The notes under the pieces: model-generated
What the model was told of the DNA's origin: nothing
The model's input: only the letters and a program-made list of their open reading frames with translations
Database searches by the model: none
Translations under genes and position numbers: made by a program
Shown: positions 9,040-17,900 of the stretch, one piece after another
Numbering within the stretch: the first letter of the stretch is position 1
How the letters are laid out: each line of letters starts with the position of its first letter
DNA from: JAIQGF01 sp051006995
Lineage (GTDB): Bacteria > Acidobacteriota > Terriglobia > Terriglobales > Acidobacteriaceae
DNA: 64,000 nt
Assembly: GCA_051006995.1 (NCBI GenBank)
Contig: JBPCSQ010000029.1
Location: forward strand, 186,001 to 250,000
Reading direction: 5' to 3'

Positions 9040-10281
9040 ATGAGCAGACGCCCATACCGCATAATGCGCATTATCGACCGGCTGAACGTCGGCGGCCCGA
9101 CGCGTCATGTGGTCTGGATCAGCACAGGCTTGAATCCGGAAAAGTTTCAAACGCTGGTGCTGACCGGCGTCCCTCCCGACAATGAAGAAGAAGCCACCGA
9201 TATCGTCGAAAAAGCAGGCTTGCAGCCGCTCAGGATCCCCCAACTCTCGCGCGAACTTGGATTGCGCGATCTCTATGTGATCGGCCGGATCTTCCGCGAG
9301 ATGTGCCGCTTTGGCCCTGATGTCGTCCACACCCACAAATCCAAGGCAGGCGCGACGGGACGGATTGCGGCGTGGCTGTATCGCTGGCTGACCCCCGGCG
9401 CTCTGCTCCTCCGGCCGCGGCGGTGCGCCGTGCTGCACACGTTCCACGGCCACATCTTTCACAGTTATTACGGCCGGTGGAAGACAGGACTATTCGTAAA
9501 CATCGAGCGCGTGCTCGGCCATCTTTGCACCGACCGCATCGTTACTATCAGCGACCAGCAGCGCAGGGAAATCTGCGAGGATTTTCACATCGCGCGGCCG
9601 CGACAATTCGCCGTCATTCCGCTCGGGTTGGATTTTTCCGCACTGGCGCCGGCTCCCGGCCGTTTCCGCCAGGAATCTCGTATCGCCGCCACCGAGTTCC
9701 TGATCTCGATCGTTGGGCGTTTGACCGAAGTGAAGAACCATGCTTTGTTTCTCGATTCCTGCGCGCTGGCCGTGAAGCGCTGCCCGAATGTATGTTTCCG
9801 TTTCGCGATCGCCGGAGATGGTCACCTGCGGGCCCATCTTGAACGGCAGGCTAGGGCACTGGATCTTGGCGACCGGGTGATCTTCTGCGGCATCCGCAAA
9901 GACATTGAAAATATTTACGCTGACAGCGATGCGGTCGCGCTAACGTCGGTGAATGAAGGAACACCATTGACGTTGCTGGAAGCCATGTCGCTGGGAAAGC
10001 CGGTGGTCACCACCGAAGTCGGCGGTGTGGTGGATATTCTCGGCGACCGTCAGACCGAGCAGCAAGCAGTCACCCGCTGGTCCCATGGTCTATCTGTACC
10101 TAGCGGTGATGCGGAGGCATTTGCCCAGGCGATGTGCACCATGGCCGCATTAGCGAAAGTCGAGCGGTCCCGGATGGGCGAGGCCGCCAATCAGTTCGTG
10201 CGGCGCCGGCACTCGAAGGACCGCCTCATTGCCGACTTGGAAAATCTTTATCTCTCGATGTTGGACGGGAGCAGCAGCTAG
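9040..10281 (+). CDS. Glycosyltransferase, GT4 family
   Basis: 413 residues, ATG start. Typical GT4 features are visible: IRLN-like opening (MRIIDRLNVGGPTRHVV), VVHTHKSKAGATGRIAA, ISIVGRLTEVKNHALFLDSC (about 227-246), and the C-terminal donor motif NEGTPLTLLEAMSLGKPVVTTEVGG (Glu-x7-Glu pattern, about 306-330). Proteins of this layout add sugars to undecaprenyl-linked repeat units at the cytoplasmic face. It lies 61 nt after asnB, and its 3' end is 15 nt from the convergent WecA-like fusion gene. Sugar specificity is unknown. Confidence 0.9.
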   Translation: MSRRPYRIMRIIDRLNVGGPTRHVVWISTGLNPEKFQTLVLTGVPPDNEEEATDIVEKAGLQPLRIPQLSRELGLRDLYVIGRIFREMCRFGPDVVHTHKSKAGATGRIAAWLYRWLTPGALLLRPRRCAVLHTFHGHIFHSYYGRWKTGLFVNIERVLGHLCTDRIVTISDQQRREICEDFHIARPRQFAVIPLGLDFSALAPAPGRFRQESRIAATEFLISIVGRLTEVKNHALFLDSCALAVKRCPNVCFRFAIAGDGHLRAHLERQARALDLGDRVIFCGIRKDIENIYADSDAVALTSVNEGTPLTLLEAMSLGKPVVTTEVGGVVDILGDRQTEQQAVTRWSHGLSVPSGDAEAFAQAMCTMAALAKVERSRMGEAANQFVRRRHSKDRLIADLENLYLSMLDGSSS

Positions 10282-10296
10282 GTGAAACAGGCAGAG

Positions 10297-12066
10297 CTAT
10301 TCTGTGCCGGCGGCCACGCTCCGCGCTTGGGCAGCCGGCAGGATGGAGACGTCAAATTCATTGGCTTTGATTCCAGCGCGGGCACACTCCACCAGGACCG
10401 CCTTGCGGACCTGGCCGTCGCAATCGGGCAGGAGGTAGACGGCGGTCACGCTTCCGGCGGCAAGCGCCTCAAGTCCTTCCTCGCTGGGAATAATGGGCGT
10501 GCGGCCGATGGGCGTCGTAATCGCTTCCGCTGCAGTAGCGACCGCCAGGACTTGGTCGTCGGGATACTTCCAGGCGAAGTAGTGAACAAAAAACTCGGCG
10601 CTCTGCCCGCCGAAGATCAGGAACCCGCGGCGCTCGGACCGCGGTAGCACATCGTCGAAGACGTGTTTCGAGACTCGAGCGAAACAGAGCAGCACGACGG
10701 TCATCACGCAATCCATCAGGAACACGGTGCGGGAGGCCTCGCGGAATCGCGTGGTAAACGTCAGGGCGGTTACCAGGGTGAGCATTCCGATCACACTGGC
10801 CTTGACGATGGCATAGATGTCTCTCAGCGATCGGACCGCCCAGGCGCGCCGGTAGACGCCGAAAATGGCGAGCAGCGGCAGTTTGATGCCGACCGCTAGG
10901 GCCGCCGCCAGGAAGAATGACGACAGCGTCTGTCTCGGCACACCTGAAAAACGTAGCAGAAAGGAAATGTAAAGCGACAGGAGAATGAGCACCACATCGG
11001 TGAACATCATCGCGGCCGCGGTCATGACCGACTGCAAGAACTCGGGCAACACAAAGGTGAAAACGTTGGTCTGGGAGAGCCAGTCCTTCGGCAATTGAAT
11101 CTTCGCCAGGTACATCCAGAACAGGCCGGCGATCAGCAGGAACAGCAGCATGAAACCAGGGCCGGCTTCCGGCCAGACACGCTTCCAGAGATACGCGACC
11201 GTGCCGCTGGCCGCGGAAATCATGTAGAGCGTCAGCACTGCTCCCCGTTCCGAAAGTCCGAGCGTGACCAGCCGATGGGAAGAATGGTCTTTGGCGCCGG
11301 CCGAAATGGCCCGGCCGCTGAGGCGGCGCGTCACCATCACCAGTGCCGTGTCGAAAATCGGAAGAAACAACATCAGGCCGGGAACAAACAAGACGGAGAA
11401 CGTGGTGGCTAGTTTTTGTGCGCCCAGGATTGAGATCGCGGCCAAGAAAAATCCGATCGACAGGCTGCCCGTGTCGCCCATAAAAATCTTGGCGGGCTGA
11501 AAATTGAAGACCAGAAATCCCGCCAGGACGCCGACCATGGCCAGCAGCAACCGCGGACCATCATCCGGCAGCCCGGTGACGAACAGCAGATTGAGCAGCG
11601 CCACGATGGCCACGCCGGCAGCTAAACCGTCCATGTTGTCGAGCAGGTTGAAGGCATTGGTCAGGCCGACCAGCCACAAAACCGTAAAGGCCACATTCGC
11701 GGTCAGGCTATACGTGAGCGGATATACGACTCCCAGATATGCGGCGAGCGCGGCCAGCAACACCTGCGCGGAGAATTTCCAGAGTGGCCGCAGGCTCCAC
11801 AGATCGTCGGCGAGGCCGATCATGCCCATGCCCACCGTCAAAAGGAGAACGACCCAAAATTCCCGTGACAGCGGGAGAACGGATGCCGAGGCGATTAGAG
11901 CCGCCAGGATGGCGACGCCGCCGAACTTGGCGGCCGGCTTGCGGTTCCAGCGTTCCTCGCGAGGATGGAAGAGCCAGCCGTTCTTTCGCGCCACCCAGAC
12001 AGTTATGCCTGTGCACAGCGCGGACAACGCGAGCCCGACGAAAAACAAGCGAATACTAGCCGGCAT
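10297..12066 (-). CDS. WecA/TagO-like phospho-sugar transferase fused to a PglF/CapD-type membrane and Rossmann-like domain
   Basis: 589 residues, ATG 12066. Residues 1 to about 310 are a polyprenyl-phosphate sugar-1-phosphate transferase with GLADDLWSL, NAFNLLDNMDGLAAG, FMGDTGSLSIG and the HSSHRL loop, all family landmarks. This part should transfer a HexNAc-1-phosphate to undecaprenyl phosphate and so start the repeat unit. From about residue 345 a second module resembles the N-terminal half of PglF/FlaA1/CapD proteins: four hydrophobic segments, FGVYRRAWAVRSLRDIYAIV, then RRGFLIFGG and a Rossmann-like fold. The catalytic SDR domain of that family is absent. Usual WecA length is about 350-370, so this is a real fusion without internal stop. 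It overlaps the upstream SDR gene by 11 nt, suggesting coupled expression. Confidence 0.88.
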   Translation of the reverse strand: MPASIRLFFVGLALSALCTGITVWVARKNGWLFHPREERWNRKPAAKFGGVAILAALIASASVLPLSREFWVVLLLTVGMGMIGLADDLWSLRPLWKFSAQVLLAALAAYLGVVYPLTYSLTANVAFTVLWLVGLTNAFNLLDNMDGLAAGVAIVALLNLLFVTGLPDDGPRLLLAMVGVLAGFLVFNFQPAKIFMGDTGSLSIGFFLAAISILGAQKLATTFSVLFVPGLMLFLPIFDTALVMVTRRLSGRAISAGAKDHSSHRLVTLGLSERGAVLTLYMISAASGTVAYLWKRVWPEAGPGFMLLFLLIAGLFWMYLAKIQLPKDWLSQTNVFTFVLPEFLQSVMTAAAMMFTDVVLILLSLYISFLLRFSGVPRQTLSSFFLAAALAVGIKLPLLAIFGVYRRAWAVRSLRDIYAIVKASVIGMLTLVTALTFTTRFREASRTVFLMDCVMTVVLLCFARVSKHVFDDVLPRSERRGFLIFGGQSAEFFVHYFAWKYPDDQVLAVATAAEAITTPIGRTPIIPSEEGLEALAAGSVTAVYLLPDCDGQVRKAVLVECARAGIKANEFDVSILPAAQARSVAAGTE

Positions 12067-13060
12067 GAGCAGCTACTTTAGCGTTAGCCTTGCGATGCAG
12101 GCGGGAACGGGCATCCTGCAGAACCGCCTCAATAATCTCCGCGAGCGTGCGCTTCGGGGCGTACGCGAACCATTCATGCGCCTTGCTGATGTCAGGGACC
12201 CGGCGGTCCATGTCTTCAAAACCGGCGCCGTAAGCTTCCTCGTAAGATACGTAGCGAATCTGGCTTTTCGACCCTGCGGCGGCGATCACCTTCTCCGCCA
12301 GCGAGCGAATGCTGATCTCTTCCGTGTTGCCGATATTAAAAATTTCGCCCACGGTTCTGTCCATCAGCGCGCAGGCAACCAGGCCATCCAGCACATCGTC
12401 AACATGGCAGAAACAGCGCGACTGTTCACCGCTGCCGTAGACGGTTACAGGTTCGCCGCTCAATGCCTGCCGCGCGAAAGTGGGCAGCACCATGCCGTAG
12501 CGGCCAGTCTGCCGCGGCCCGGTCGTGTTGAACAGGCGAACCACGGTGACGGGAAGCTTGCGCTCGCGGTGATAGGCCAGGGCGAGAAACTCATCAATCG
12601 CCTTGGAACAGGCATAACTCCAGCGCGAGTTGTACGTGGACCCGAACACCAGGTCGTCGGTTTCGCGAAAGGGAAACCTGTCGGACTTGCCGTACACCTC
12701 CGACGTGGAAGTGATCAGCAGCCGCTTGCCCTTCTTGGCAGCCAGCTCGAGCACCAGTTCCGAACCGCGCACGTTGGTCTCGATGGTTCGCACCGGCATC
12801 TCCACGATGCGCCGCACTCCCACCGCCGCCGCCAGATGGAAAATGAGGTCGGCAAGGTCCACCTGCTCGGCCATCAGGCCGTGATTAAAGATCGTGTCCA
12901 GGTGGTATTCGAAGGCCGGATGGCCCTTGCATTGCCCTAGGTTCTCCATGCTGCCGGTGGACAGATCGTCCACGATGCTGACCTCATGTCCCATTTGGAG
13001 AAGCCGGAAGGCCAAGTGGGAGCCGATAAAGCCCGCACCACCCGTAATAAGCACCCGCAT
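12056..13060 (-). CDS. Extended SDR NAD-dependent nucleotide-sugar epimerase/dehydratase
   Basis: 334 residues, ATG 13060 preceded by an AGGGA-like site. Glycine motif RVLITGGAGFIGSHLA (residues 2-17), HLAAAVGVRRIVEMP, and the active site TSTSEVYG with SYACSKAIDE (Tyr-x3-Lys) define an extended SDR. The family includes UDP-glucose 4-epimerase, UDP-glucuronate decarboxylase and dTDP-glucose dehydratase. RLFNTTGPRQTGRYGMVLP favours UDP-glucuronate/UDP-glucose epimerase-like members, but the exact reaction is not certain. It is the upstream partner of the WecA-PglF-like fusion and overlaps it by 11 nt. The fusion lacks an SDR domain, so this gene may supply the sugar for it. Confidence 0.85.
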   Translation of the reverse strand: MRVLITGGAGFIGSHLAFRLLQMGHEVSIVDDLSTGSMENLGQCKGHPAFEYHLDTIFNHGLMAEQVDLADLIFHLAAAVGVRRIVEMPVRTIETNVRGSELVLELAAKKGKRLLITSTSEVYGKSDRFPFRETDDLVFGSTYNSRWSYACSKAIDEFLALAYHRERKLPVTVVRLFNTTGPRQTGRYGMVLPTFARQALSGEPVTVYGSGEQSRCFCHVDDVLDGLVACALMDRTVGEIFNIGNTEEISIRSLAEKVIAAAGSKSQIRYVSYEEAYGAGFEDMDRRVPDISKAHEWFAYAPKRTLAEIIEAVLQDARSRLHRKANAKVAAHAG

Positions 13061-13277
13061 GAAGGATTCCCTTTTGCTTGCTTGGCAGAAAAGATAAAAG
13101 TGCGCGGATTATAACACGGTAAATTTCGTCTCGAACCGGCATGGACCGGCGCGTCTGCCGGAGAAGGCAGCAGACGGCAATGCTAGAATGCGCAAAGCTT
13201 CGCCTCGGAACGAGCACTCTCACCGAACCCTGGTGCGAAATGATTTCCAACTCGATTCACGGGGTTGAGAACATTTC

Positions 13278-14378
13278 ATGGCTGTTTCCGATAGCGCGCC
13301 CGGGCGCATTCTTCACCTGCTGAATACGGCGCAGCCGGGTGGCACCGGGATCGCCAAGATAATCGCCACCATCGCGAGCCACCTCGACCCGCGCTTGCGC
13401 ACCGCCGCCTGGTTTCTTTACGAAGATGGACCCCTGGTAGATGAACTGCAGCGCGCCGGCGTCGACGCGAAGTTCGTGCCCTGGCGGCCATCGCTCGCTA
13501 ACCCCGCGGGTCCCCTGCGGCTGTGGACGGAGTGCCGGCGCGAGCGCCCTGCGCTGATTCACCACCATTCTGCCGACTGGCGAGTTCGGTGGATCGTGCG
13601 CCGTGCCGTGGCTGCACCCATACTGCTGCACCTGCACGGGCCCGCCGTGGATGAAACGTCGCACCCGGTGCCGCTCCCCATTTCCACTCGCGATGCCGAT
13701 CGCATCATTGCCGTTTCGCAGGCCGTGCTTCCCTACATCCGTGCTTCCGCGGAAGTGGTGCATACTGGGGTGGAAACTGGGTCGCCCACCTCCGATGCTG
13801 CCCGGGATGGAATTGTTATTGGAACCGCCGGCAGACTGGTTGCCGTCAAAGCCATTGACCTCCTCGTGCGCGCATTTGCCCTCGCGCACGAAAAGCTTCC
13901 CCATCTTCGCTTGGAAATTGCCGGCGACGGGCCGGACCGCAAGCGGCTTGAAACGCAAGTGGCTCAGCTTCACTTGCAAGAAGCCGTACGTTTTCTAGGG
14001 TGGCAGAATCCCCTGCGGCCGGTGATGCGCCGCTGGGCGATCTACGTGCAACCGTCAGTCGAAGAAGGCTTGGGGTACTCGATGTTAGAAGCCATGGCCG
14101 AAGGCTTACCCGTCGTCGCCACTCGCGTTGGCGGCATACCAGAGGTGGTGATCGATGCCGGGACGGGCTGGCTGGTGCCGCGCAGCGACGTCGACGCCAT
14201 GGCGTATCGCATCGAAGAACTTGCGCGTAACGCAAACCTGCGTTCGCACATGGGCGTGCAAGGCCGCGCCCGCGCCATGGAGAAGTTCTCGGCAGAAGGT
14301 TTCGTACGCCGGATTGAAGACATTTATCGCCAGATGCTGGGGATGGCTGCGGACCCTGGTGGCACATCCCTGTTATAG
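13278..14378 (+). CDS. Glycosyltransferase, GT4 family
   Basis: 366 residues, ATG start. N-terminal acceptor domain opens with ILHLLNTAQPGGTGIAKII; HHHSADWRVRWIVRRA and ILLHLHGPA follow. The donor domain has IGTAGRLVAVKAIDLLVRAF (about 181-200), LEIAGDGPDRKRLE and the Glu-x7-Glu element VEEGLGYSMLEAMAEGLPVVATRVGG (about 264-289). It is divergent from the SDR gene, with about 215 nt between the two start codons, and is followed by the Wzx flippase 76 nt downstream. It probably adds a repeat-unit sugar. Confidence 0.9.
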   Translation: MAVSDSAPGRILHLLNTAQPGGTGIAKIIATIASHLDPRLRTAAWFLYEDGPLVDELQRAGVDAKFVPWRPSLANPAGPLRLWTECRRERPALIHHHSADWRVRWIVRRAVAAPILLHLHGPAVDETSHPVPLPISTRDADRIIAVSQAVLPYIRASAEVVHTGVETGSPTSDAARDGIVIGTAGRLVAVKAIDLLVRAFALAHEKLPHLRLEIAGDGPDRKRLETQVAQLHLQEAVRFLGWQNPLRPVMRRWAIYVQPSVEEGLGYSMLEAMAEGLPVVATRVGGIPEVVIDAGTGWLVPRSDVDAMAYRIEELARNANLRSHMGVQGRARAMEKFSAEGFVRRIEDIYRQMLGMAADPGGTSLL

Positions 14379-14454
14379 AATTGCGAACAGCTTTGCTGGC
14401 AATCGTTCAGAAAATTCGTTCACGCCGCGCAGCACGGCGGGCCTCGGTTGACAT

Positions 14455-16005
14455 TTGAATCGTCTGGAAACACAGCCCGGCGAAATTCCCTTCCCTTCGT
14501 TCTCCCATTGGTTACGCGGCGCCGTTCTGGCTAACTATGGCGCCGTCGGTGTTTCGCTGTTGTGCTCTGCCGTCACCATCCCCATCTATCTGAAGTACCT
14601 CGGCGCAGAGAATTTTGGCATCTACACCCTCGCGATTTCGTTGGCGGTCTTGCTGCAATTACCGTTCAGCGGACTCGACGTTTCTGCATCGCGGCTCGTT
14701 TCCCGTAGCAGCCAAGGTGACCAATACGGCATGGTGAAGTCGCTGCTACGGGCTGGTTTACTCCCCTGCGCAAGTGCGAGTGCGCTCTTGAGCGCAATAG
14801 CAGCAGCGGCGCTTCTCGCCGTTCCCAGGCCGCTGCTTCCCGGCGCATTGCAGGCCAGCATCGGCGGTGTGAGCAGTGCATTCGCCATCGCGTGTCTGGG
14901 AATTCCGGCTCGCTGCGCGAGCCACCTGGTCGAGGGCATCTGCAATGGGCTGTTCCGCTTTCGCACGATCGCTGCTTTAAACGTCGTCTCCGGCATTTTC
15001 CAAACCATCGCATCCATCTATGTCGTTCTTGCCGGGTATGGGGTGGTTGGGTTGGTACTGGTATGGACAGTTGTGGGCTTGCTTGAACTGGTTGCGCAGC
15101 TCACGGTAGTGCTCGTCGCGGCTCGCGGCTATAGCGGCCCCCTGCAACCATCGTGGCCGCTGCTGAAAGACCTGGCTGGACAAACGGGCTGGCTGAGCGT
15201 GGAAGCTGGCGTGGATGGTATCCAGACGGAAGCGGACAAATTCATCATCGTGACGTGGGCGTCAGCCGCCGCCGCCGGCTACTATGCGATCGCGTTTCGC
15301 ATACCGATGATGCTGCTGATGATGGTCGGTCAATACACCACGCTCTACGTCCCCGTCGCTGCTGCTGCCGATGCAGCAGGCAGGCGCGGATCTCTCGCTT
15401 CCGTGTTCCTTCGCGCCAACCGGCACATCTTGATTGTGTTCGTGCCCGTTGCCGCGGCGCTTGCCGTGTGGGCGCGACCGCTGCTCACATGGTGGCTCGG
15501 ACCGTATTCTGCCGAGATCGTACCGTTGCTCCGCATCGGACTGGCCATTGCGGGCATACACGCGATCTCAGAAGTCATGTACCCCATGCTGCGCGGGCTC
15601 AACTATTCTCGAGAATTAGGCGTGGTCTCCTGCTGGCAGGCGGGGTTGCGCATTGCGGTATCCCTGATGCTCGTTCATCGTTTCGGAGCAGTCGGTGTTG
15701 CGCTCGCCGTCCTGATTTCAGTTCTGATATCGGAATGGGTCCTTCGCTGGAGACTCGTCCGGAAGGCCTTGGAAGTGAGTTTCGGCACGTTAATGAAAGC
15801 CTTGTTGCTGCCATCGCTGGCGGCAGGCGGAGTGCTCGTCGCCGGCTTTTCCCTGGCCCTAATCCAGGTGCACTTGGCAGGCAAGGTGGTGCTGACGACC
15901 GCCAGCTTGCTGCTATTTGCCTGGGTCATAGGGAGAATGCCCGCAGTGGACACAGTTGCCGCCAAGTCACAAGTCAAAATCGTGGCGGCTGGACGGGGAG
16001 CTTGA
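14455..16005 (+). CDS. Wzx-like polysaccharide flippase (MOP superfamily)
   Basis: 516 residues from TTG 14455. The sequence is a run of about 12-14 hydrophobic segments with the polysaccharide-transporter opening NYGAVGVSLLCSAVTIPIYLKYLGAENFGIYTL, where the GxxNFG-type signature after TM1-2 is typical of Wzx. Wzx flips undecaprenyl-pyrophosphate-linked repeat units from the cytoplasmic to the periplasmic face. It pairs functionally with the Wzy-like protein at 24337-25650. The TTG start has only a weak GGCGGG-like upstream site; no better upstream start exists. Its stop is 2 nt before the TTG start of the next gene. Confidence 0.88.
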   Translation: MNRLETQPGEIPFPSFSHWLRGAVLANYGAVGVSLLCSAVTIPIYLKYLGAENFGIYTLAISLAVLLQLPFSGLDVSASRLVSRSSQGDQYGMVKSLLRAGLLPCASASALLSAIAAAALLAVPRPLLPGALQASIGGVSSAFAIACLGIPARCASHLVEGICNGLFRFRTIAALNVVSGIFQTIASIYVVLAGYGVVGLVLVWTVVGLLELVAQLTVVLVAARGYSGPLQPSWPLLKDLAGQTGWLSVEAGVDGIQTEADKFIIVTWASAAAAGYYAIAFRIPMMLLMMVGQYTTLYVPVAAAADAAGRRGSLASVFLRANRHILIVFVPVAAALAVWARPLLTWWLGPYSAEIVPLLRIGLAIAGIHAISEVMYPMLRGLNYSRELGVVSCWQAGLRIAVSLMLVHRFGAVGVALAVLISVLISEWVLRWRLVRKALEVSFGTLMKALLLPSLAAGGVLVAGFSLALIQVHLAGKVVLTTASLLLFAWVIGRMPAVDTVAAKSQVKIVAAGRGA

Positions 16006-16007
16006 CG

Positions 16008-17888
16008 TTGAATAGCGACAATCGGTACAGGACGATCGTCCGCCGGGTGATTCTGAGTTTTATTGTCGCAAGCTGGTTGGCGAGTGCCCGCCTCGTAGTA
16101 CTGACCATCCGCACGCCTCCGCAAGGGCCGAAGCACATACAGCGCTTTTCCTCGTTGCGTCCATCGCTGCCGCCGGGCTCCCGAATCTGTTGGGCCTCTC
16201 CGCTACGCAATGAGGACGATGCCGAGGACCTGTTCAGCGCCCAATATGCTCTTGCGCCACACGTAGTCTCGTTGGATCCTCCCTGCACTTTCTTCCTGGA
16301 CGTCGAAGGGAAAATTCGGCGCAATCCCCCCGTCACCGGTCGAGACAGGCGAACATGGCAGGCTTCGTCCATGAATGCATTGTGGATCATCCTCCTGATT
16401 TCCTGTGCTTGGGCATTGGGTGTTTCCATCTGTGTCCTTTTCTGGCCCGCGACACGGGAGAGCCGCGCTTCGGTTGTGTTAAAGGCCGCGATCGGGGCCG
16501 GTATTGGATTCGGCATCGCGGCTTGCCTGATGGTCTCATTATTGTTGGCCGGGGCGGCAGAAAGAGCCTTTCGTGCAGCTGATTTGTTGGCGGTATTAGC
16601 CGCCACATTCATCCTCATCCGTTGGCTCCGTAATCGACCCAGCCTCACTGCGGGAACACCGGACCGAGTTACGGTATCCACATCACGTCTGCTGCTCGTC
16701 TCATTTGTCCTCGTGGCGATCCTCTGCCTTGGCGCGTTTGTCTTCGCCTCAGCCGTTAACCCACATGGCAACGCGGACGCGTGGCAAACCTGGAACTTGC
16801 GGGCGCGCTTTCTGTTTCGCGGTTTCTCTGGCGACTGGCGCAGCGGGTTCGACCTAGCAAATTATTGGTCGCACCCCGACTACCCGTTGCTCCTGCCCGG
16901 GGCGGTTGCGCACTTGTGGTTCTATCTGCGGACTGACAGCACCCTCGTTCCCATTCTGCTCGCCGCGACCTTTGCCATGGCAACCGTGACCGTGCTGTTT
17001 GCCGCGACTGCTGTTTGTGGCTCCCGCACCCGAGCCTTCACCGCCGGTCTGCTGTTGCTGGGAACACCGTTCTTTACCGTGTGCGCTGCCTCTCAATACG
17101 CGGACGTTCCTCTTTGTTTTTTCATTCTGTCCGCCATTGTGCTGGTGCATCTCGCGCGCGACATGAATTCGATGGGTCTGATGGCGCTATCCGGCCTCAG
17201 TGCCGCGTTCGCCGCATGGACGAAAAACGAGGGTCTCTTGTTTTTCGTTTGTCTCGCTATCTCTCTTGCGCTGGTCCGCCAACCGGAGCGTAGCGGCAGA
17301 CTGCGGCGCGTCGCTGCCTACGCTGCGGGCGCCGCACCGGTGCTGGTGCTCCTCTTGTACTTCAAATTCCAAGTGGCAACCCCGACCGACCTATTCGCTG
17401 GGCCATATGCGCTCATGGGGGACGTCGGAGGCGATCCATCGCTACGACACGAACTGTTGGATTTGTCGCGTTACGCCTTTATTTTCGCTCGATTTGTGCG
17501 AGGGCTGCTCACGTTCGGCGCAGCTGTAATTCCGCCCATACCACTTCTCGTCGCGGGATGTGCCGCCATCGCGTTCACGGTGGGAAACGCGGGGCACCGG
17601 CTGCTTTCGAAGGCTCTACGATGCGCGCCACCAGCGCTGATCTCCATCAGCGCGCTCTCGCTCACCCTCACAGGATACGCGGCTGTGTACGTGATCAGCC
17701 CGATGGATCTGAAGTGGCATCTCGACACGTCATTAACGCGGCTCTTGCTTCATCTCTGGCCCGCCGCGCTCTTCGTATTCTTTACGAGTTCCGCGCTCGA
17801 TGAAGGAACTGAAACAGCGCCCCATTCGGCGCGGCCTATGCCGGCCAAATCGCAGGTCAACGATGCGGCGGCTGTGCGAGGCGCCTAA
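16008..17888 (+). CDS. GT-C-like polytopic membrane protein with an extra N-terminal single-TM domain
   Basis: 626 residues from TTG 16008, which has GGGGAG at 15995-16000 with a 7-nt spacer and lies 2 nt after the Wzx stop. Residues 1 to about 120 hold one TM (VILSFIVASWLASARLVVL) and a soluble stretch with DLFSAQYALAPHVVSLDPP. Without a stop the frame continues into about 10 hydrophobic segments starting near residue 122, with NPHGNADAWQTWNLRARF and HPDYPLLLPG, typical of ArnT/PMT-like GT-C membrane proteins. An ATG at 16371 would give the membrane part alone (505 residues) but has no ribosome binding site. It may act on polyprenyl-linked sugars in the periplasm; this is inference. Confidence 0.75.
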   Translation: MNSDNRYRTIVRRVILSFIVASWLASARLVVLTIRTPPQGPKHIQRFSSLRPSLPPGSRICWASPLRNEDDAEDLFSAQYALAPHVVSLDPPCTFFLDVEGKIRRNPPVTGRDRRTWQASSMNALWIILLISCAWALGVSICVLFWPATRESRASVVLKAAIGAGIGFGIAACLMVSLLLAGAAERAFRAADLLAVLAATFILIRWLRNRPSLTAGTPDRVTVSTSRLLLVSFVLVAILCLGAFVFASAVNPHGNADAWQTWNLRARFLFRGFSGDWRSGFDLANYWSHPDYPLLLPGAVAHLWFYLRTDSTLVPILLAATFAMATVTVLFAATAVCGSRTRAFTAGLLLLGTPFFTVCAASQYADVPLCFFILSAIVLVHLARDMNSMGLMALSGLSAAFAAWTKNEGLLFFVCLAISLALVRQPERSGRLRRVAAYAAGAAPVLVLLLYFKFQVATPTDLFAGPYALMGDVGGDPSLRHELLDLSRYAFIFARFVRGLLTFGAAVIPPIPLLVAGCAAIAFTVGNAGHRLLSKALRCAPPALISISALSLTLTGYAAVYVISPMDLKWHLDTSLTRLLLHLWPAALFVFFTSSALDEGTETAPHSARPMPAKSQVNDAAAVRGA

Positions 17889-17900
17889 GCTGCGGATCAG

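Noticed and set aside
15153..16007. A longer start for the GT-C-like gene in a frame overlapping the Wzx gene
   Set aside because: The frame from GTG 15153 runs out of phase through the Wzx coding region and has no membrane or domain pattern. TTG 16008 has a good ribosome binding site.
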